Shown here in pieces: positions 18,411 through 26,705 of a stretch of 64,000 bases of DNA. The translations under genes and the position numbers were made by a program. The stretch's first letter is position 1, and every line of letters begins with the position of its first letter. This DNA comes from UBA5069 sp963773745. Lineage in GTDB: Bacteria > Chloroflexota > Anaerolineae > Caldilineales > Caldilineaceae. The notes below the pieces were generated by a model. It was not told the DNA's origin. It ran no database searches and worked only from the letters and a program-made list of their open reading frames with translations. The stretch is taken from contig CAVZCL010000005.1 in NCBI GenBank assembly GCA_963773745.1, forward strand, positions 930,001-994,000. Reading direction: 5' to 3'.

Positions 18411-20095
18411 ATGAAGCTCTATGATCCCGCCGCCCTCGAGGAATTGCGCACGCAGGAGGACGCCTGGGCTGCCGGGCCCCATGGCGACGCCGCGCGCGCC
18501 CCGAGCGGTACGCCGAATTCTCCACTCTTTCCGGTGTTCCCATAGAGGCTCTCTATACACCACTTGACCAGGCAGAGTGTGACTATGGGGACGCGCTTGG
18601 GCTGCCGGGCGTCTTTCCCTACACGCGCGGCATCCACCCCACGGGCTACCGCAGCCGCTTGTGGACCATGCGCATGTTTGCGGGCTTTGGTGCGGCCGAA
18701 GAGACAAACGCCCGCTTCCGCTATCTGCTGGCGCACGGGCAAACGGGGCTCTCCGTGGCCTTCGACATGCCCACGCTCTACGGCTACGACACCGATGCAC
18801 CCGAGGCGGAAGGCGAGTTCGGCCTCTGCGGCGTAGCCTGCGCCTCGCTGCGCGATATGGAGATCCTGCTCGACTCGCTGCCGCTCGACGCGCTGACCAC
18901 CTCAATGACGATTAACAGCCCGGCGGCGATCATCTGGGCCATGTACATTGCCGCCGCCGAGAAGCGGGGCATTGCACGCGCCAGGCTGGGCGGCACGCTG
19001 CAAAATGACATTCTCAAGGAATATATCGCGCAGAAAGAGTACATCTTCCCGCCGCGTCCCTCCATGCGGCTTGTCACAGACACAATTGAGTTTGCCGCGC
19101 AGCAGATGCCCCTTTGGAATCCGGTCTCGGTATCCGGCTATCATATCCGCGAGGCGGGCAGCACCGCGGCGCAGGAGCTTGCCTTTACGCTTGCCGACGG
19201 CTTTGAGTATGTGCGCTGGGCGCTGGAACGCGGCTTGCAGATTGACGACTTCGCGCCGCGCATCTCCTTCTTCTTCAACGCGCACAATGACTTCTTTGAG
19301 GAAATTGCCAAGTATCGCGCCGCGCGGCGCATTTGGGCACGCGCCCTGCGCACTGAGTACGGCGCACAGAATCCACGCTCGTGGACCTTGCGCTTTCACA
19401 CGCAAACCGCGGGCGTGAGCCTGACGGCGCAGCAGCCGCTTAACAACGTGGCGCGCGTGGCGCTGCAAGCGCTGGCGGCGGTGCTGGGCGGCACGCAGAG
19501 CCTGCACACGAACTCCATGGACGAAGCGCTGGCCCTGCCCGGTGAGGAGGCCGTGACCGTGGCGCTGCGCACGCAGCAGATCATTGCCCACGAAAGCGGC
19601 GTTACCAACACGGTGGACCCCTTGGGCGGCTCCTGGTTTGTGGAATCGCTGACCGACGAAATGGAGCGCCAGGCGCGCGCCTACTTTGGGCAGATTGCGC
19701 ACTATGGCGGGCTGCTGCCGGCGCTTGAAGAGGGCTTCTTTCAGCGCGAGATTACCGAGGCAGCGCTGCGCTTCCAGCGGGAGGTGGAGTCCGGCCGGCG
19801 GGTGATTGTGGGTGTGAACGACTATGTAAGTGGAAAAGCGCAGCCGGTGCCGCTGCTGCGCATTGACGAAGCGGGCTACAAGCGCCAGCTTGAACGGCTG
19901 CAAGAGGTGCGGCGCACGCGCGACAATCGCGCCGTCATGCAGAAGCTCACAGCGCTGGCGCAGGCAGCACGGCGCGAGGAGAGCAACCTCATGGAGCCGA
20001 TCCTGGCGGCCGTGCGCGAATATGCCACGCTGCAGGAGATGATGGATGTGCTGCGCGAGGCGTGGGGCATCTACCACGAGCCGGCAATTTTGTAG
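18411..20095 (+). CDS. Methylmalonyl-CoA mutase catalytic subunit (frameshifted, no B12 domain)
   Basis: The start at 18411 has an excellent GGAGGTGAG ribosome site and reads MKLYDPAALEELRTQEDAW. The frame then shifts near 18500, and ERYAEFSTLSGVPIEALYTP onward is in the next frame. Mutase signatures follow: YTRGIHPTGYRSRLWTMRM, AGFGAAEETNARFRYLL, GLSVAFDMPTLYGYD, TSMTINSPAAIIWAMY, AHESGVTNTVDPLGGSWF and LHTNSMDEALALP. Restored length is about 560 residues. This is the TIM-barrel catalytic part only, ending without the C-terminal DxHxxG cobalamin domain, so it needs a separate B12-binding subunit not in the window. The substrate could be methylmalonyl-, ethylmalonyl- or isobutyryl-CoA. Confidence 0.9.
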
Positions 20096-20096
20096 C

Positions 20097-20133
20097 GCGC
20101 AGAAGCCCGGGGTTACGCAGTTGGGCTTCTGTG
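20097..20133 (+). terminator. Hairpin after the mutase gene
   Basis: CAGAAGCCC (20100-20108) pairs with GGGCTTCTG (20123-20131), beginning 4 bp after the stop. Confidence 0.6.
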
Positions 20134-20467
20134 CGCCGCGCGAGGGGCAACTGCAAAAAGCGCACACCTGGCTCGAAGAGGGCGTAACGCTCTATGCCGG
20201 CGCAGGCGACCAGATAGGCGCTGGCGCAGCAGCGCGGAGATGCCGAGCTGGCAGTGCGAATATTTGCGGCGGCGGATGCACTGCGTCTCTCCGTGGCCTC
20301 CGTCATTGACCCAAGCAAATCGTGCGACTACTCGTGCGACATACGAGCAGGCGCTTGCAGGGTTACGCGCCGCATTGGGGCAGAAACGCTTCGAAGCATC
20401 GTGGCACAAGGGAGAGACGCTTACAGCCGAGCAGGCGATCCGCCATGCATTGCCCGACAGGCGTTGA
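20134..20467 (+). pseudogene. Decayed C-terminal tail of a TPR/ATPase-type transcriptional regulator
   Basis: Fragments in successive frames read QLQKAHTWLEEGVTLYAGAG, then AVRIFAAADALRLSVASVID, then YEQALAGLRAALGQKRFEAS and GETLTAEQAIRHAL. Together these match the end of large LuxR/AfsR-like regulators with TPR repeats, whose C-termini typically run AVRLFGAAEALRE...ALGEEAFAAAWAEG...LSLEQAVALAL. Only about 110 codons are present, with two or more frame changes and no upstream part, because the mutase gene precedes it directly. It is therefore a relic rather than an indel-damaged gene. Confidence 0.6.
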
Positions 20468-20476
20468 GCGTTCCTT

Positions 20477-20680
20477 TCAGTTCAGCCACCACAGCCCCTG
20501 CCGCCATATCTGCCAGAAGCCGTAAATCAGGTAGATGATGAGGATCGTCGAAAGCACGCCGACGAGCCAGCGGCGGTGCTCGTACATCTGCTTCATGTTC
20601 GTCCATGACTCGCGTGGGCGCAGCACAAAGAAGGTGATGGCGAGTATGGCGAGATAGATGATCAGGCGACGACTGGACAT
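20477..20680 (-). CDS. Small two-helix membrane protein
   Basis: A 67-residue protein with two transmembrane helices (LIIYLAILAITFFVL and GVLSTILIIYLIYGFWQIW) joined by a basic loop, RPRESWTNMKQMYEHRR. The Arg/Lys-rich loop should face the cytoplasm. Small proteins of this layout recur in Chloroflexota, but no function is known to me. It is divergent from the next membrane protein and may share its promoter region. Confidence 0.6.
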   Translation of the reverse strand: MSSRRLIIYLAILAITFFVLRPRESWTNMKQMYEHRRWLVGVLSTILIIYLIYGFWQIWRQGLWWLN

Positions 20681-20708
20681 GGCTGCTTCGAGTGGCTGGT
20701 GCGGCCTA

Positions 20709-20717
20709 TGCTAAAAT
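20709..20717 (+). promoter_or_regulatory. Extended -10 promoter giving a leaderless transcript
   Basis: TGCTAAAAT (20709-20717) ends 6 nt before the ATG at 20724, so transcription would start at or next to the start codon. There is no Shine-Dalgarno sequence. Confidence 0.55.
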
Positions 20718-20723
20718 GGCCGC

Positions 20724-21416
20724 ATGACGGTGCTCTCGTGGGTGGGCGCACAATTGCGCCCGGATGCGCCCGGCTTTTGGCTGGCGCTTGATCTGCTCGT
20801 GGCGGCGGCGCTGTGGATGCTGCCGCAGCGCGTTGGCCCGCGCGCCGAAACGTTAGGGCGCCCTCTGCGCTGGCTGCTGCTGCCTGGCGCCGCGCTGCTT
20901 GCCGGCGCCGTCTCGCCGCAAACGCTGGGGCTCACCGGCATTGATTGGCAGGTGGGGCTAACGCTTGGGCTCACCATTATTGCCGGGCTGCTCGCGCTGC
21001 TGGCGATTGTGCGGCTGACGGTGCGAGAACCAGCCCCGTTCGCAGGCACACCGGCTGTGGGCGGTGGGACCCGCCTCTATGCGCTGCTGCACTGCGGTGC
21101 GCAGCAATTCCACTGGTGCTTTCAGCGCGGTGCGCTGCTTGCCATCTTCGCGTCGTTTGCGCTGCTGCCCGCCAGCAGCATCAGCGATCCGCGCTACTGG
21201 GCCACGTGGGCGGCCGTCATCCTGGCGCTGCCCGGGGTGCTGCTGGTGGCAGCGCCCACAGGGGCGCCGCGCTTCTACATTGCGATTGCGCTGGTGGCGA
21301 CAGCCATCCTCTTCTTCTACACGCGCAACTTCTGGCTCTGCTGGGCGCTGCACGGCGGCATTCTGCTCGTGGCCGGTGTGGCCTGGCTGCGGCCCGAACT
21401 GCGCGGCACGGCATGA
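20724..21416 (+). CDS. Polytopic membrane protein, possibly degenerate CPBP-like
   Basis: A 230-residue protein with six or seven hydrophobic helices. The arrangement AQQFHWCFQRGALL near the middle and FYTRNFWLCWALHGGILLVAG at the end resembles the glutamate/arginine motif and the final His motif of CPBP (Abi/Rce1-like) intramembrane proteases. However, the catalytic EE pair would be QQ, so activity is doubtful. The assignment is tentative. A promoter 6 nt from the ATG suggests a leaderless mRNA. Confidence 0.55.
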   Translation: MTVLSWVGAQLRPDAPGFWLALDLLVAAALWMLPQRVGPRAETLGRPLRWLLLPGAALLAGAVSPQTLGLTGIDWQVGLTLGLTIIAGLLALLAIVRLTVREPAPFAGTPAVGGGTRLYALLHCGAQQFHWCFQRGALLAIFASFALLPASSISDPRYWATWAAVILALPGVLLVAAPTGAPRFYIAIALVATAILFFYTRNFWLCWALHGGILLVAGVAWLRPELRGTA

Positions 21417-21521
21417 GGCGCATTGCCGAGGTGCGTGCGTTTTCGTAGCGGCAGCTGAAGCAGCTGTTACGAACTTCATACGAACTCCATTGCGCGCTTC
21501 ACAGGGATGACTGATAAACAA

Positions 21522-21550
21522 ACGGGCACGGGGTCAATCCCCGTGCCCGT
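21522..21550. terminator. Bidirectional hairpin terminator
   Basis: ACGGGCACGGGG (21522-21533) pairs perfectly with its complement at 21539-21550. It lies between two convergent genes ending at 21416 and 21584. Confidence 0.85.
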
Positions 21551-21583
21551 GTCATTGCATATACGGCAACGCAGACGTGGCGG

Positions 21584-21871
21584 CTACGTGAAGAAGAAGC
21601 CGACCACAATGATCGCAATCAGCAAGCCAAGTGTCACAAGGCCGAGGTACTTAAGGTCATTGAGCACATAGCCATACTCGCCCCACCAATCTACAGTCTC
21701 GCCGCTGGCGAGTGCGGGCGCGCTGCTGCGGGTGGCAACGCTCTTGGTGGCGCCGGCCGATACGCTCTGCGGTGCAACGGGCGCGCCCGTTGTGGCGCTG
21801 CTCTTGTAGACTTCGCTGTAGCTACGCGGCGAACCGCTGCTTTTCTTTTTGCTCGACTTGGAGGATGCCAT
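21584..21871 (-). CDS. Small Ser/Lys/Ala-rich protein with C-terminal membrane anchor
   Basis: A 95-residue protein from the ATG at 21871, which has AAGGAA at good spacing; an upstream in-frame start lacks one. About 55 residues of low-complexity Ser/Lys/Ala/Thr precede VDWWGEYGYVLNDLKYLGLV and a single C-terminal helix, LGLLIAIIVVGFFFT. The WGEYGYVLNDLKYL patch before a tail anchor is the only conserved-looking part. It lies upstream of the terminator shared with the membrane gene. It follows murJ by 87 bp in the opposite sense of the genome numbering (same strand), so it could be expressed ahead of murJ. Function unknown. Confidence 0.65.
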   Translation of the reverse strand: MASSKSSKKKSSGSPRSYSEVYKSSATTGAPVAPQSVSAGATKSVATRSSAPALASGETVDWWGEYGYVLNDLKYLGLVTLGLLIAIIVVGFFFT

Positions 21872-21958
21872 AACGATTCCTTTTCCACTCGACACTCTAC
21901 TTCGCAGAGTTGCCCAGTCACAGACAGGCCGCGCACTGCAACCGGCGCAACAGTCCCA

Positions 21959-23614
21959 TTATATGCGGATTCTCACTCTGCGCAAAACCTGCTCGGCCTC
22001 CTCCACATGGAAGACGACCAGCACCGTGCCATACGCGAGTACGCCTGCGCCGCCCGCCACCGTCACCCGCAGCAGATCGCCAAGAGTTGTGGCCGGCGCA
22101 ACCGAGCGCAGGAGTGCATCCACGCCGGCCACGGCCACAGCCATAACGCCCGCGCCCAGCAGCAGCGGCCCCAACCGCGCCAGCAGCGCACGCGCCGTTG
22201 GTTGCTGCACCACGCGTGCGGCAAAGAAGAGCATAATCACGGCGTGAGCCGCCTGCTTGGCCGTGTCGGCCCACACCAGCCCCCGATAGCCCATGGCCTG
22301 CAGCAGCGCAAAAGCCACAAGCACATAGACGCCCACGCTCGCCACGCCCACAAGCGCAGGCAGCAGCGTGTTGTTGCGCGCATAGAAGGCAAAGTTGAGC
22401 GGGAAATCGACCGCGGCAAAGAGCATGCCTACGAGGTAGATGTTGAGGGCAGCCACCACCGCGCGTGTGTCGGCTGGCGTAAAGGCCCCGCGCTCAAAGA
22501 GGAGGCGTGTCACCGGCGTGGCCAGCAGCGCCAGCCCCACGGCCGCAGGCAGAATCAGCAGCAGCACGAAGCGCAGCCCGCGGCCCAGCGTGGAGGCAAA
22601 GGCAGCTTCATCCTGTGCAGCGTAGAAGCGGCTGAGCGTGGGCAGCGCGGCCAGCGAAATCGCCACGCTGATAAGCCCCAGCGGCATCTGCTGCAGCGTG
22701 GTGGCGGCGGCCATCCACGCAATGCTCTGCTCGCCGGTGCCGCTGGCCAGGCGGCGGTCCAGCCCCACTTGAAAGAGCGCCACGAGCATCCCCGCGGCAA
22801 TAGGCAGATAGAGGCGCAGAATGCGGCGCAGCGCGGGGTGCTGCCACTCAAAACGGGGCAGCAGCGAAACGCCGGCGCGGCGCACATCCCAAGCCATGAT
22901 GGCCATTTGCGCGCCGCTGCCAATGAGCACGCCCACCGCCGCGGCGCCAATGCCCAGCCGCCCAGCCAGCGTGGGCACCGAGATGACGACGCCCAGATTG
23001 AAGATGGCGACCGCCACCGCTGGGAAGGTGAAGCGCTGCAGTGCATAGAGGATTGCCGTCAGCAGCCCCGCCAGCCCAAAGAACCAGACCGCCGGCGCCA
23101 TGAGGCGGATGAGCTGGGCGGTGAGTGTCAGCAGTTCGGGATTGTTGGCGCCAAAGCCCGCCGCCAGCAGGCGCGCCAACATGGGCGCAACCGCAAAGAG
23201 CAGCAGCGTGAGCACGAGCAGCACGGCCCCAAAGACGCCCAGCAGCGTGCGGCTGAGGCGAATGAACTCACTTTTGCGTGTGCCGCCCTGCTCGGCTGTT
23301 TGGCTGAGAACAGGCACAAGTGCGGCGCTTAACATGCCGCCCACAAGCAGATCATAGACGAGCGTGGGCACCTGTGCGGCGACGCGGAAGGCGCTCACCT
23401 GGCCGCTTGCGCCAAACGTGGCTGCGATGATGCTCTCGCGCACCAGCCCCAGCACGCGGCTGCCCACACTGCCCATGGCCAGCAGCCCGGCATTGCGCGC
23501 CATAGCGGGAGCATGGCCCGCGCTTGCGTGCGCGGTTGCCTCCAGTTCAGCGATTTCCAGTTCGGTGGGCTCAAGCGCAAGCGAAGGATCGGGAAGCAGT
23601 TCCATGCGCTCCAT
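21959..23614 (-). CDS. murJ: Lipid II flippase MurJ
   Basis: A 551-residue integral membrane protein of the MVF/MOP superfamily with about 14 helices. The N-terminal helix signature RNAGLLAMGSVGSRVLGLVR and the loop ESIIAATFGASGQVSAFRVA are typical of MurJ, as is VYDLLVGGMLSAALVPVLSQ. It flips lipid-linked peptidoglycan precursor across the membrane. The start could be the ATG at 23614 or at 23605; both follow an in-frame open stretch. An acidic N-terminal extension, LALEPTELEIAELEATAHAS, precedes the first helix and is longer than usual. A 90-bp palindrome lies just upstream. Confidence 0.93.
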   Translation of the reverse strand: MERMELLPDPSLALEPTELEIAELEATAHASAGHAPAMARNAGLLAMGSVGSRVLGLVRESIIAATFGASGQVSAFRVAAQVPTLVYDLLVGGMLSAALVPVLSQTAEQGGTRKSEFIRLSRTLLGVFGAVLLVLTLLLFAVAPMLARLLAAGFGANNPELLTLTAQLIRLMAPAVWFFGLAGLLTAILYALQRFTFPAVAVAIFNLGVVISVPTLAGRLGIGAAAVGVLIGSGAQMAIMAWDVRRAGVSLLPRFEWQHPALRRILRLYLPIAAGMLVALFQVGLDRRLASGTGEQSIAWMAAATTLQQMPLGLISVAISLAALPTLSRFYAAQDEAAFASTLGRGLRFVLLLILPAAVGLALLATPVTRLLFERGAFTPADTRAVVAALNIYLVGMLFAAVDFPLNFAFYARNNTLLPALVGVASVGVYVLVAFALLQAMGYRGLVWADTAKQAAHAVIMLFFAARVVQQPTARALLARLGPLLLGAGVMAVAVAGVDALLRSVAPATTLGDLLRVTVAGGAGVLAYGTVLVVFHVEEAEQVLRRVRIRI

Positions 23615-23649
23615 GGTACACCAACACCAGTCGCAGATAGAACATGGAT

Positions 23650-23739
23650 GGCGAGCAATAAGTGGCAGATGGTGAATTGGCAAGTGGACATGCGCGCATG
23701 TCCACTTGCCAATTCACCATCTACCACTTATTGCTCGCC
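23650..23739. repeat. 90-bp loopless palindrome
   Basis: Arms 23650-23694 and 23695-23739 are reverse complements at 44 of 45 positions, centred on CATGCGCGCATG. The words (GGCGAGCAATAAGTGG, GGTGAATTGGCAAGTGG) differ from the GCAAAG family. It lies between the murJ start and the trxB stop (same strand). Loopless palindromes of this size are normally unstable. Confidence 0.95.
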
Positions 23740-23764
23740 GGTCAACCAGTCAACGAGTCAAACC

Positions 23765-24806
23765 CTACGCCTGCACCAGCTCGCGCGGGTCCTTCTCCAG
23801 GCTGGGCATGCCCTCGGCTTCCATCTCCTCGAGGAAGCGCGTGGCCTGCATGGCGGCCGCGCAGCCCTGTCCCACGCTCGTTGCCACCTGTTTGTAGACC
23901 TTGTCCATGATCTCGCCGGCGGCAAAGACGCCCGGAACATTGGTGCGCATCTTCTTGTCAACGATCAGATGGCCGTCCTCATCCAGCGCCAGCTTCTCCT
24001 GCATGAGCATGTTGTTGGGCAGATGGCCCACGAAGACAAAAACGCCGTCGGTCTGCAGGTAGCCTTGGGCGCCGGTCACCGTGTCCAGCGTCTTCACGCC
24101 TACCACGCTGCCGTTGGCCCCCACCACCTCAGTGGGAACGGTGTTCCACAACACTTCAATCTTCTCGTTGGCGAAGACGCGCTCCTGCAGCAGCTTGCCT
24201 GCCCGCAGCTTGTCGCGGCGGTGCAGAATGCGCACGCGCGAGGCAAATTTGGTCAGGAAAATCGCTTCCTCGGCCGCGCTGTCGCCGCCGCCGATGACGA
24301 GCACATCCTTGCCGCGGAAGAAGAAGCCGTCACACGTGGCGCAGTAGGAGACGCCCTTGCCCGTGTATTCCTTCTCGCCCGGAATCTCCAGGTAGCGTGG
24401 GCTGGCGCCTGTGCTCAGGATCAGGCTCTTGGTCCTGTACTCCTGGCCGCCTGAGGTGCGCACAATGAAGGGGTGCTGGTCGACAACGATTTCGCTGACG
24501 AAATCAAACTCGACGCGTGTGCCAAACTTTTCGGCCTGCGCCTTCATCTTCTCCACCAGGTCGGGGCCGCTCAGGCTCTCGGGGAAGCCCGGGTAGTTCT
24601 CGATGTCATAGGTGAGGCTCACCTGGCCGCCATACTCGCTGCCGGTCAGCAGCAGCGGCTCCAGATTGGCCGCGCGCGGCGTAGAGCCCAGCCGTAAAGC
24701 CGGCCGGCCCGCTGCCGACGATGATGACTTCTTCTACCTTGTTTTCTTCGTTGGTCTTCGCGGCGCTGCCGGCGCCGTTGCTACCATTGCCATTTGTCTC
24801 GCTCAT
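23765..24806 (-). CDS. trxB: Thioredoxin reductase (frameshifted)
   Basis: The N-terminus (MSETNGNGSNGAG linker, then EEVIIVGSGPAGFTAGLYAA, an FAD-binding motif) is separated from the rest by a one-base shift near 24680-24690. The next frame gives NLEPLLLTGSEYGGQVSLTY and DIENYPGF. The redox centre CATCDG, the NADPH motif IGGGDSAAEEA and the C-terminal FAD motif GVFAAGEIMDK are present. Restored length is about 346 residues. It reduces thioredoxin with NADPH. The start at 24806 has GGGAG 7 nt upstream and a near-consensus promoter at 24852-24880. There is no adjacent trxA. Confidence 0.93.
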
Positions 24807-24851
24807 GCTTTCGCTCCCATGTTCACTATGTTTTTTATAGTGCTAAAGCAC

Positions 24852-24880
24852 ATTGTACGATCGATAGGTAGCGCTGTCAA
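24852..24880 (-). promoter_or_regulatory. Consensus-like promoter for trxB
   Basis: On the minus strand TTGACA (24875-24880), 17 nt, TACAAT (24852-24857). Directly downstream is a small dyad, GTGCTTTAGCAC, then CACTATAAAAAACATAGTG, possible regulator sites near the transcription start. The remaining spacer up to 25060 shows no gene. Confidence 0.75.
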
Positions 24881-25060
24881 GTCGTGCCGCGTTATGAAAA
24901 AACACCCACACCTGGATTATACAGACGTTCGTCCCTTTTGGGCACAACGGGGATGGAAGCGGGTCCGGTGCGCAGCGGCACGGGTTGTTTGCGTCGATGG
25001 CGGCTAAGGCCGACACCTGTCGAATCCCGCTCAATTGCAAGGAATTTCAGGGTAAACGCA

Positions 25061-25092
25061 AAGCGAGGCTTCCACCATGGGAAGCCTCGCTT
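25061..25092 (-). terminator. Hairpin after the liv operon (GAAGCGAGGCTTCC family)
   Basis: AAGCGAGGCTTCC (25061-25073) pairs with its complement at 25080-25092. It lies about 30 bp beyond the livF stop and marks the end of the leftward operon. The same stem sequence recurs at 32955, 38886 and 44795-44875. Confidence 0.85.
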
Positions 25093-25122
25093 CAAGCGCC
25101 AATCGTCGATTTTCGATCTTTG

Positions 25123-25887
25123 TTACAGCCCCAGATACGCCTCGCTCACACGCGGGTCGTTCAGCAGGTCGGCGGCGAGGCCCGACATCGATATCTGGCC
25201 CACCTCAAGCACATAGGCGCGGTGGGCCACCTGCAGTGCCGCCTGCGCATTCTGCTCCACCAGCAGAATCGTGGTGCCCTGCTCCTTGTTCAGGCGGTCG
25301 ATAATGTTAAAGATCTCCTCCACCAGCAGCGGCGCCAGGCCCATGGAGGGCTCATCGAGCAGCAGTACGCTGGGCTGCTGCATCAGCCCGCGGCCAATTG
25401 CCAGCATTTGCTGCTCGCCGCCCGAGAGCGTGCCGCCCTTCTGGTTGATGCGTTCCAGCAGACGGGGGAAGAGGGTGAAGACATTCTCCAGGCGCGATTC
25501 AAGCTCCGTGTGGTTGTGGAGCAGATAGGCGCCCATCTCCAGATTCTCCAGCACAGTGAGGCCGGGGAAGACGCCGCGCCCCTCCGGCACGTGGCCAATG
25601 CCCGCCTCGACAATGCTGTGAGGGGGCACATTCGTCATGCTCTTGCCGCTCAGGCGCACGTCGCCCTCTCTGGGCCGCAGCAGGCCGGAGATCGTGCGCA
25701 GCGTCGTGCTCTTGCCCGCGCCGTTGCTCCCAATCAGGGTGACGATTTCACCTTTGTTGACCTTGAGCGAAATGCCCTTGAGTGCGTGAATCTTGCCATA
25801 GTAGGTGTGGACGTTGTCCAGCTCAAGCAGCAGTTCGCCTTGGCTCTCAGCGTCCACCTTGCGCGTCGTGTTCAGCGTAATTCCCAT
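25123..25887 (-). CDS. livF: Branched-chain amino acid ABC transporter ATPase LivF
   Basis: A 254-residue ABC ATPase. Walker A is LIGSNGAGKSTT, signature GGTLSGGEQQMLAIGR, Walker B SVLLLDEPSMGLAP, with the LivF-typical HVPEGRGVFPGLTVLENLEM. An 18-residue leader precedes ELLLELDNVHTYYGKIHALK. It powers import with LivG. It is the last gene of the livK-H-M-G-F operon, 27 bp after livG, and is followed by a hairpin. Confidence 0.95.
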   Translation of the reverse strand: MGITLNTTRKVDAESQGELLLELDNVHTYYGKIHALKGISLKVNKGEIVTLIGSNGAGKSTTLRTISGLLRPREGDVRLSGKSMTNVPPHSIVEAGIGHVPEGRGVFPGLTVLENLEMGAYLLHNHTELESRLENVFTLFPRLLERINQKGGTLSGGEQQMLAIGRGLMQQPSVLLLDEPSMGLAPLLVEEIFNIIDRLNKEQGTTILLVEQNAQAALQVAHRAYVLEVGQISMSGLAADLLNDPRVSEAYLGL

Positions 25888-25914
25888 GATAGAACCCTCG
25901 TGTCAGCCCTCGTA

Positions 25915-26703
25915 TCAGCCCTCGTGAACGGTCGCGTGGCGGCCGAGATATGCTTCGATCACGCGCTGGTTCTTGCGCACCTCGGCGGGGGTGCCCTCGG
26001 CAATCTTCTGGCCATAGTCAATCACCGACACCCACTCGGAGATGCCCATGACCACCTTCATGTCGTGCTCAATCAGCAGAACGGTGATTCCCATTTCGTC
26101 GCGCAGCTTGCGGAAGAGGCGGATGGCTGCTTCCGTCTCCTGCGGGTTCATGCCGGCAGTTGGCTCGTCGAGCAGAATCAGCCGCGGCTCGGAAGCCAGC
26201 GCGCGCGCAATTTCAATGCGCCGCTGCTGGCCATAGGGCAGGTTACGCGCCAGTTGGTCGCCAAGGCCCAGCGGCAGGTCCACAAAGCGCAGCAGCTCCT
26301 TGGCCTTGATGCGCGCCGCTTCTTCGGATTCGCGGAAGGCTCGGGTGCGCAGCACAGCGCCAATGCCCGTACTTGCGGTTGTGCGTGTGTGCGCCCCCAC
26401 CATTACGTTTTCCATCACCGACATGTTCTGGAAGAGGCGGATGTTCTGAAAGGTGCGGCACATGCCCATGGATGTAATCTGGTCGGGCCGCTTGCCGGTG
26501 ATGACTTCGCCGTCGAAGACCACGTCCCCTTCTTCGGGTTTGTAGACGCCGGTGATGCTGTTGAAGATCGTCGTCTTGCCTGCGCCGTTGGGGCCAATGA
26601 TGCTGGCAATCCGCCCCTTGTCAAGGCTGATTTCCACGCTGTTCACAGCAATCAGCCCGCCAAAGCGCTTGGTAATCTTGCGGAGTTCAAGGATGGGCGC
26701 CAT
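25915..26703 (-). CDS. livG: Branched-chain amino acid ABC transporter ATPase LivG
   Basis: A 262-residue ABC ATPase. Walker A is IGPNGAGKTT, followed by the LivG-typical MCRTFQNIRLFQNMSVMENV. The signature region LPYGQQRRIEIARALASEP has an LPYGQQ variant of LSGGQ, usual for this family. Walker B is RLILLDEPTAGMNP and the H-loop LLIEHDM. The stop of livM (26706) is 2 bp before its start, so the genes are tightly linked. Confidence 0.95.
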   Translation of the reverse strand: MAPILELRKITKRFGGLIAVNSVEISLDKGRIASIIGPNGAGKTTIFNSITGVYKPEEGDVVFDGEVITGKRPDQITSMGMCRTFQNIRLFQNMSVMENVMVGAHTRTTASTGIGAVLRTRAFRESEEAARIKAKELLRFVDLPLGLGDQLARNLPYGQQRRIEIARALASEPRLILLDEPTAGMNPQETEAAIRLFRKLRDEMGITVLLIEHDMKVVMGISEWVSVIDYGQKIAEGTPAEVRKNQRVIEAYLGRHATVHEG

Positions 26704-26705
26704 GG

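Noticed and set aside
22007..23332. A 441-codon plus-strand open frame opposite murJ
   Set aside because: The product is a Gln/His/Arg-rich repeat-like string without motifs, exactly antisense to a well-recognised flippase.
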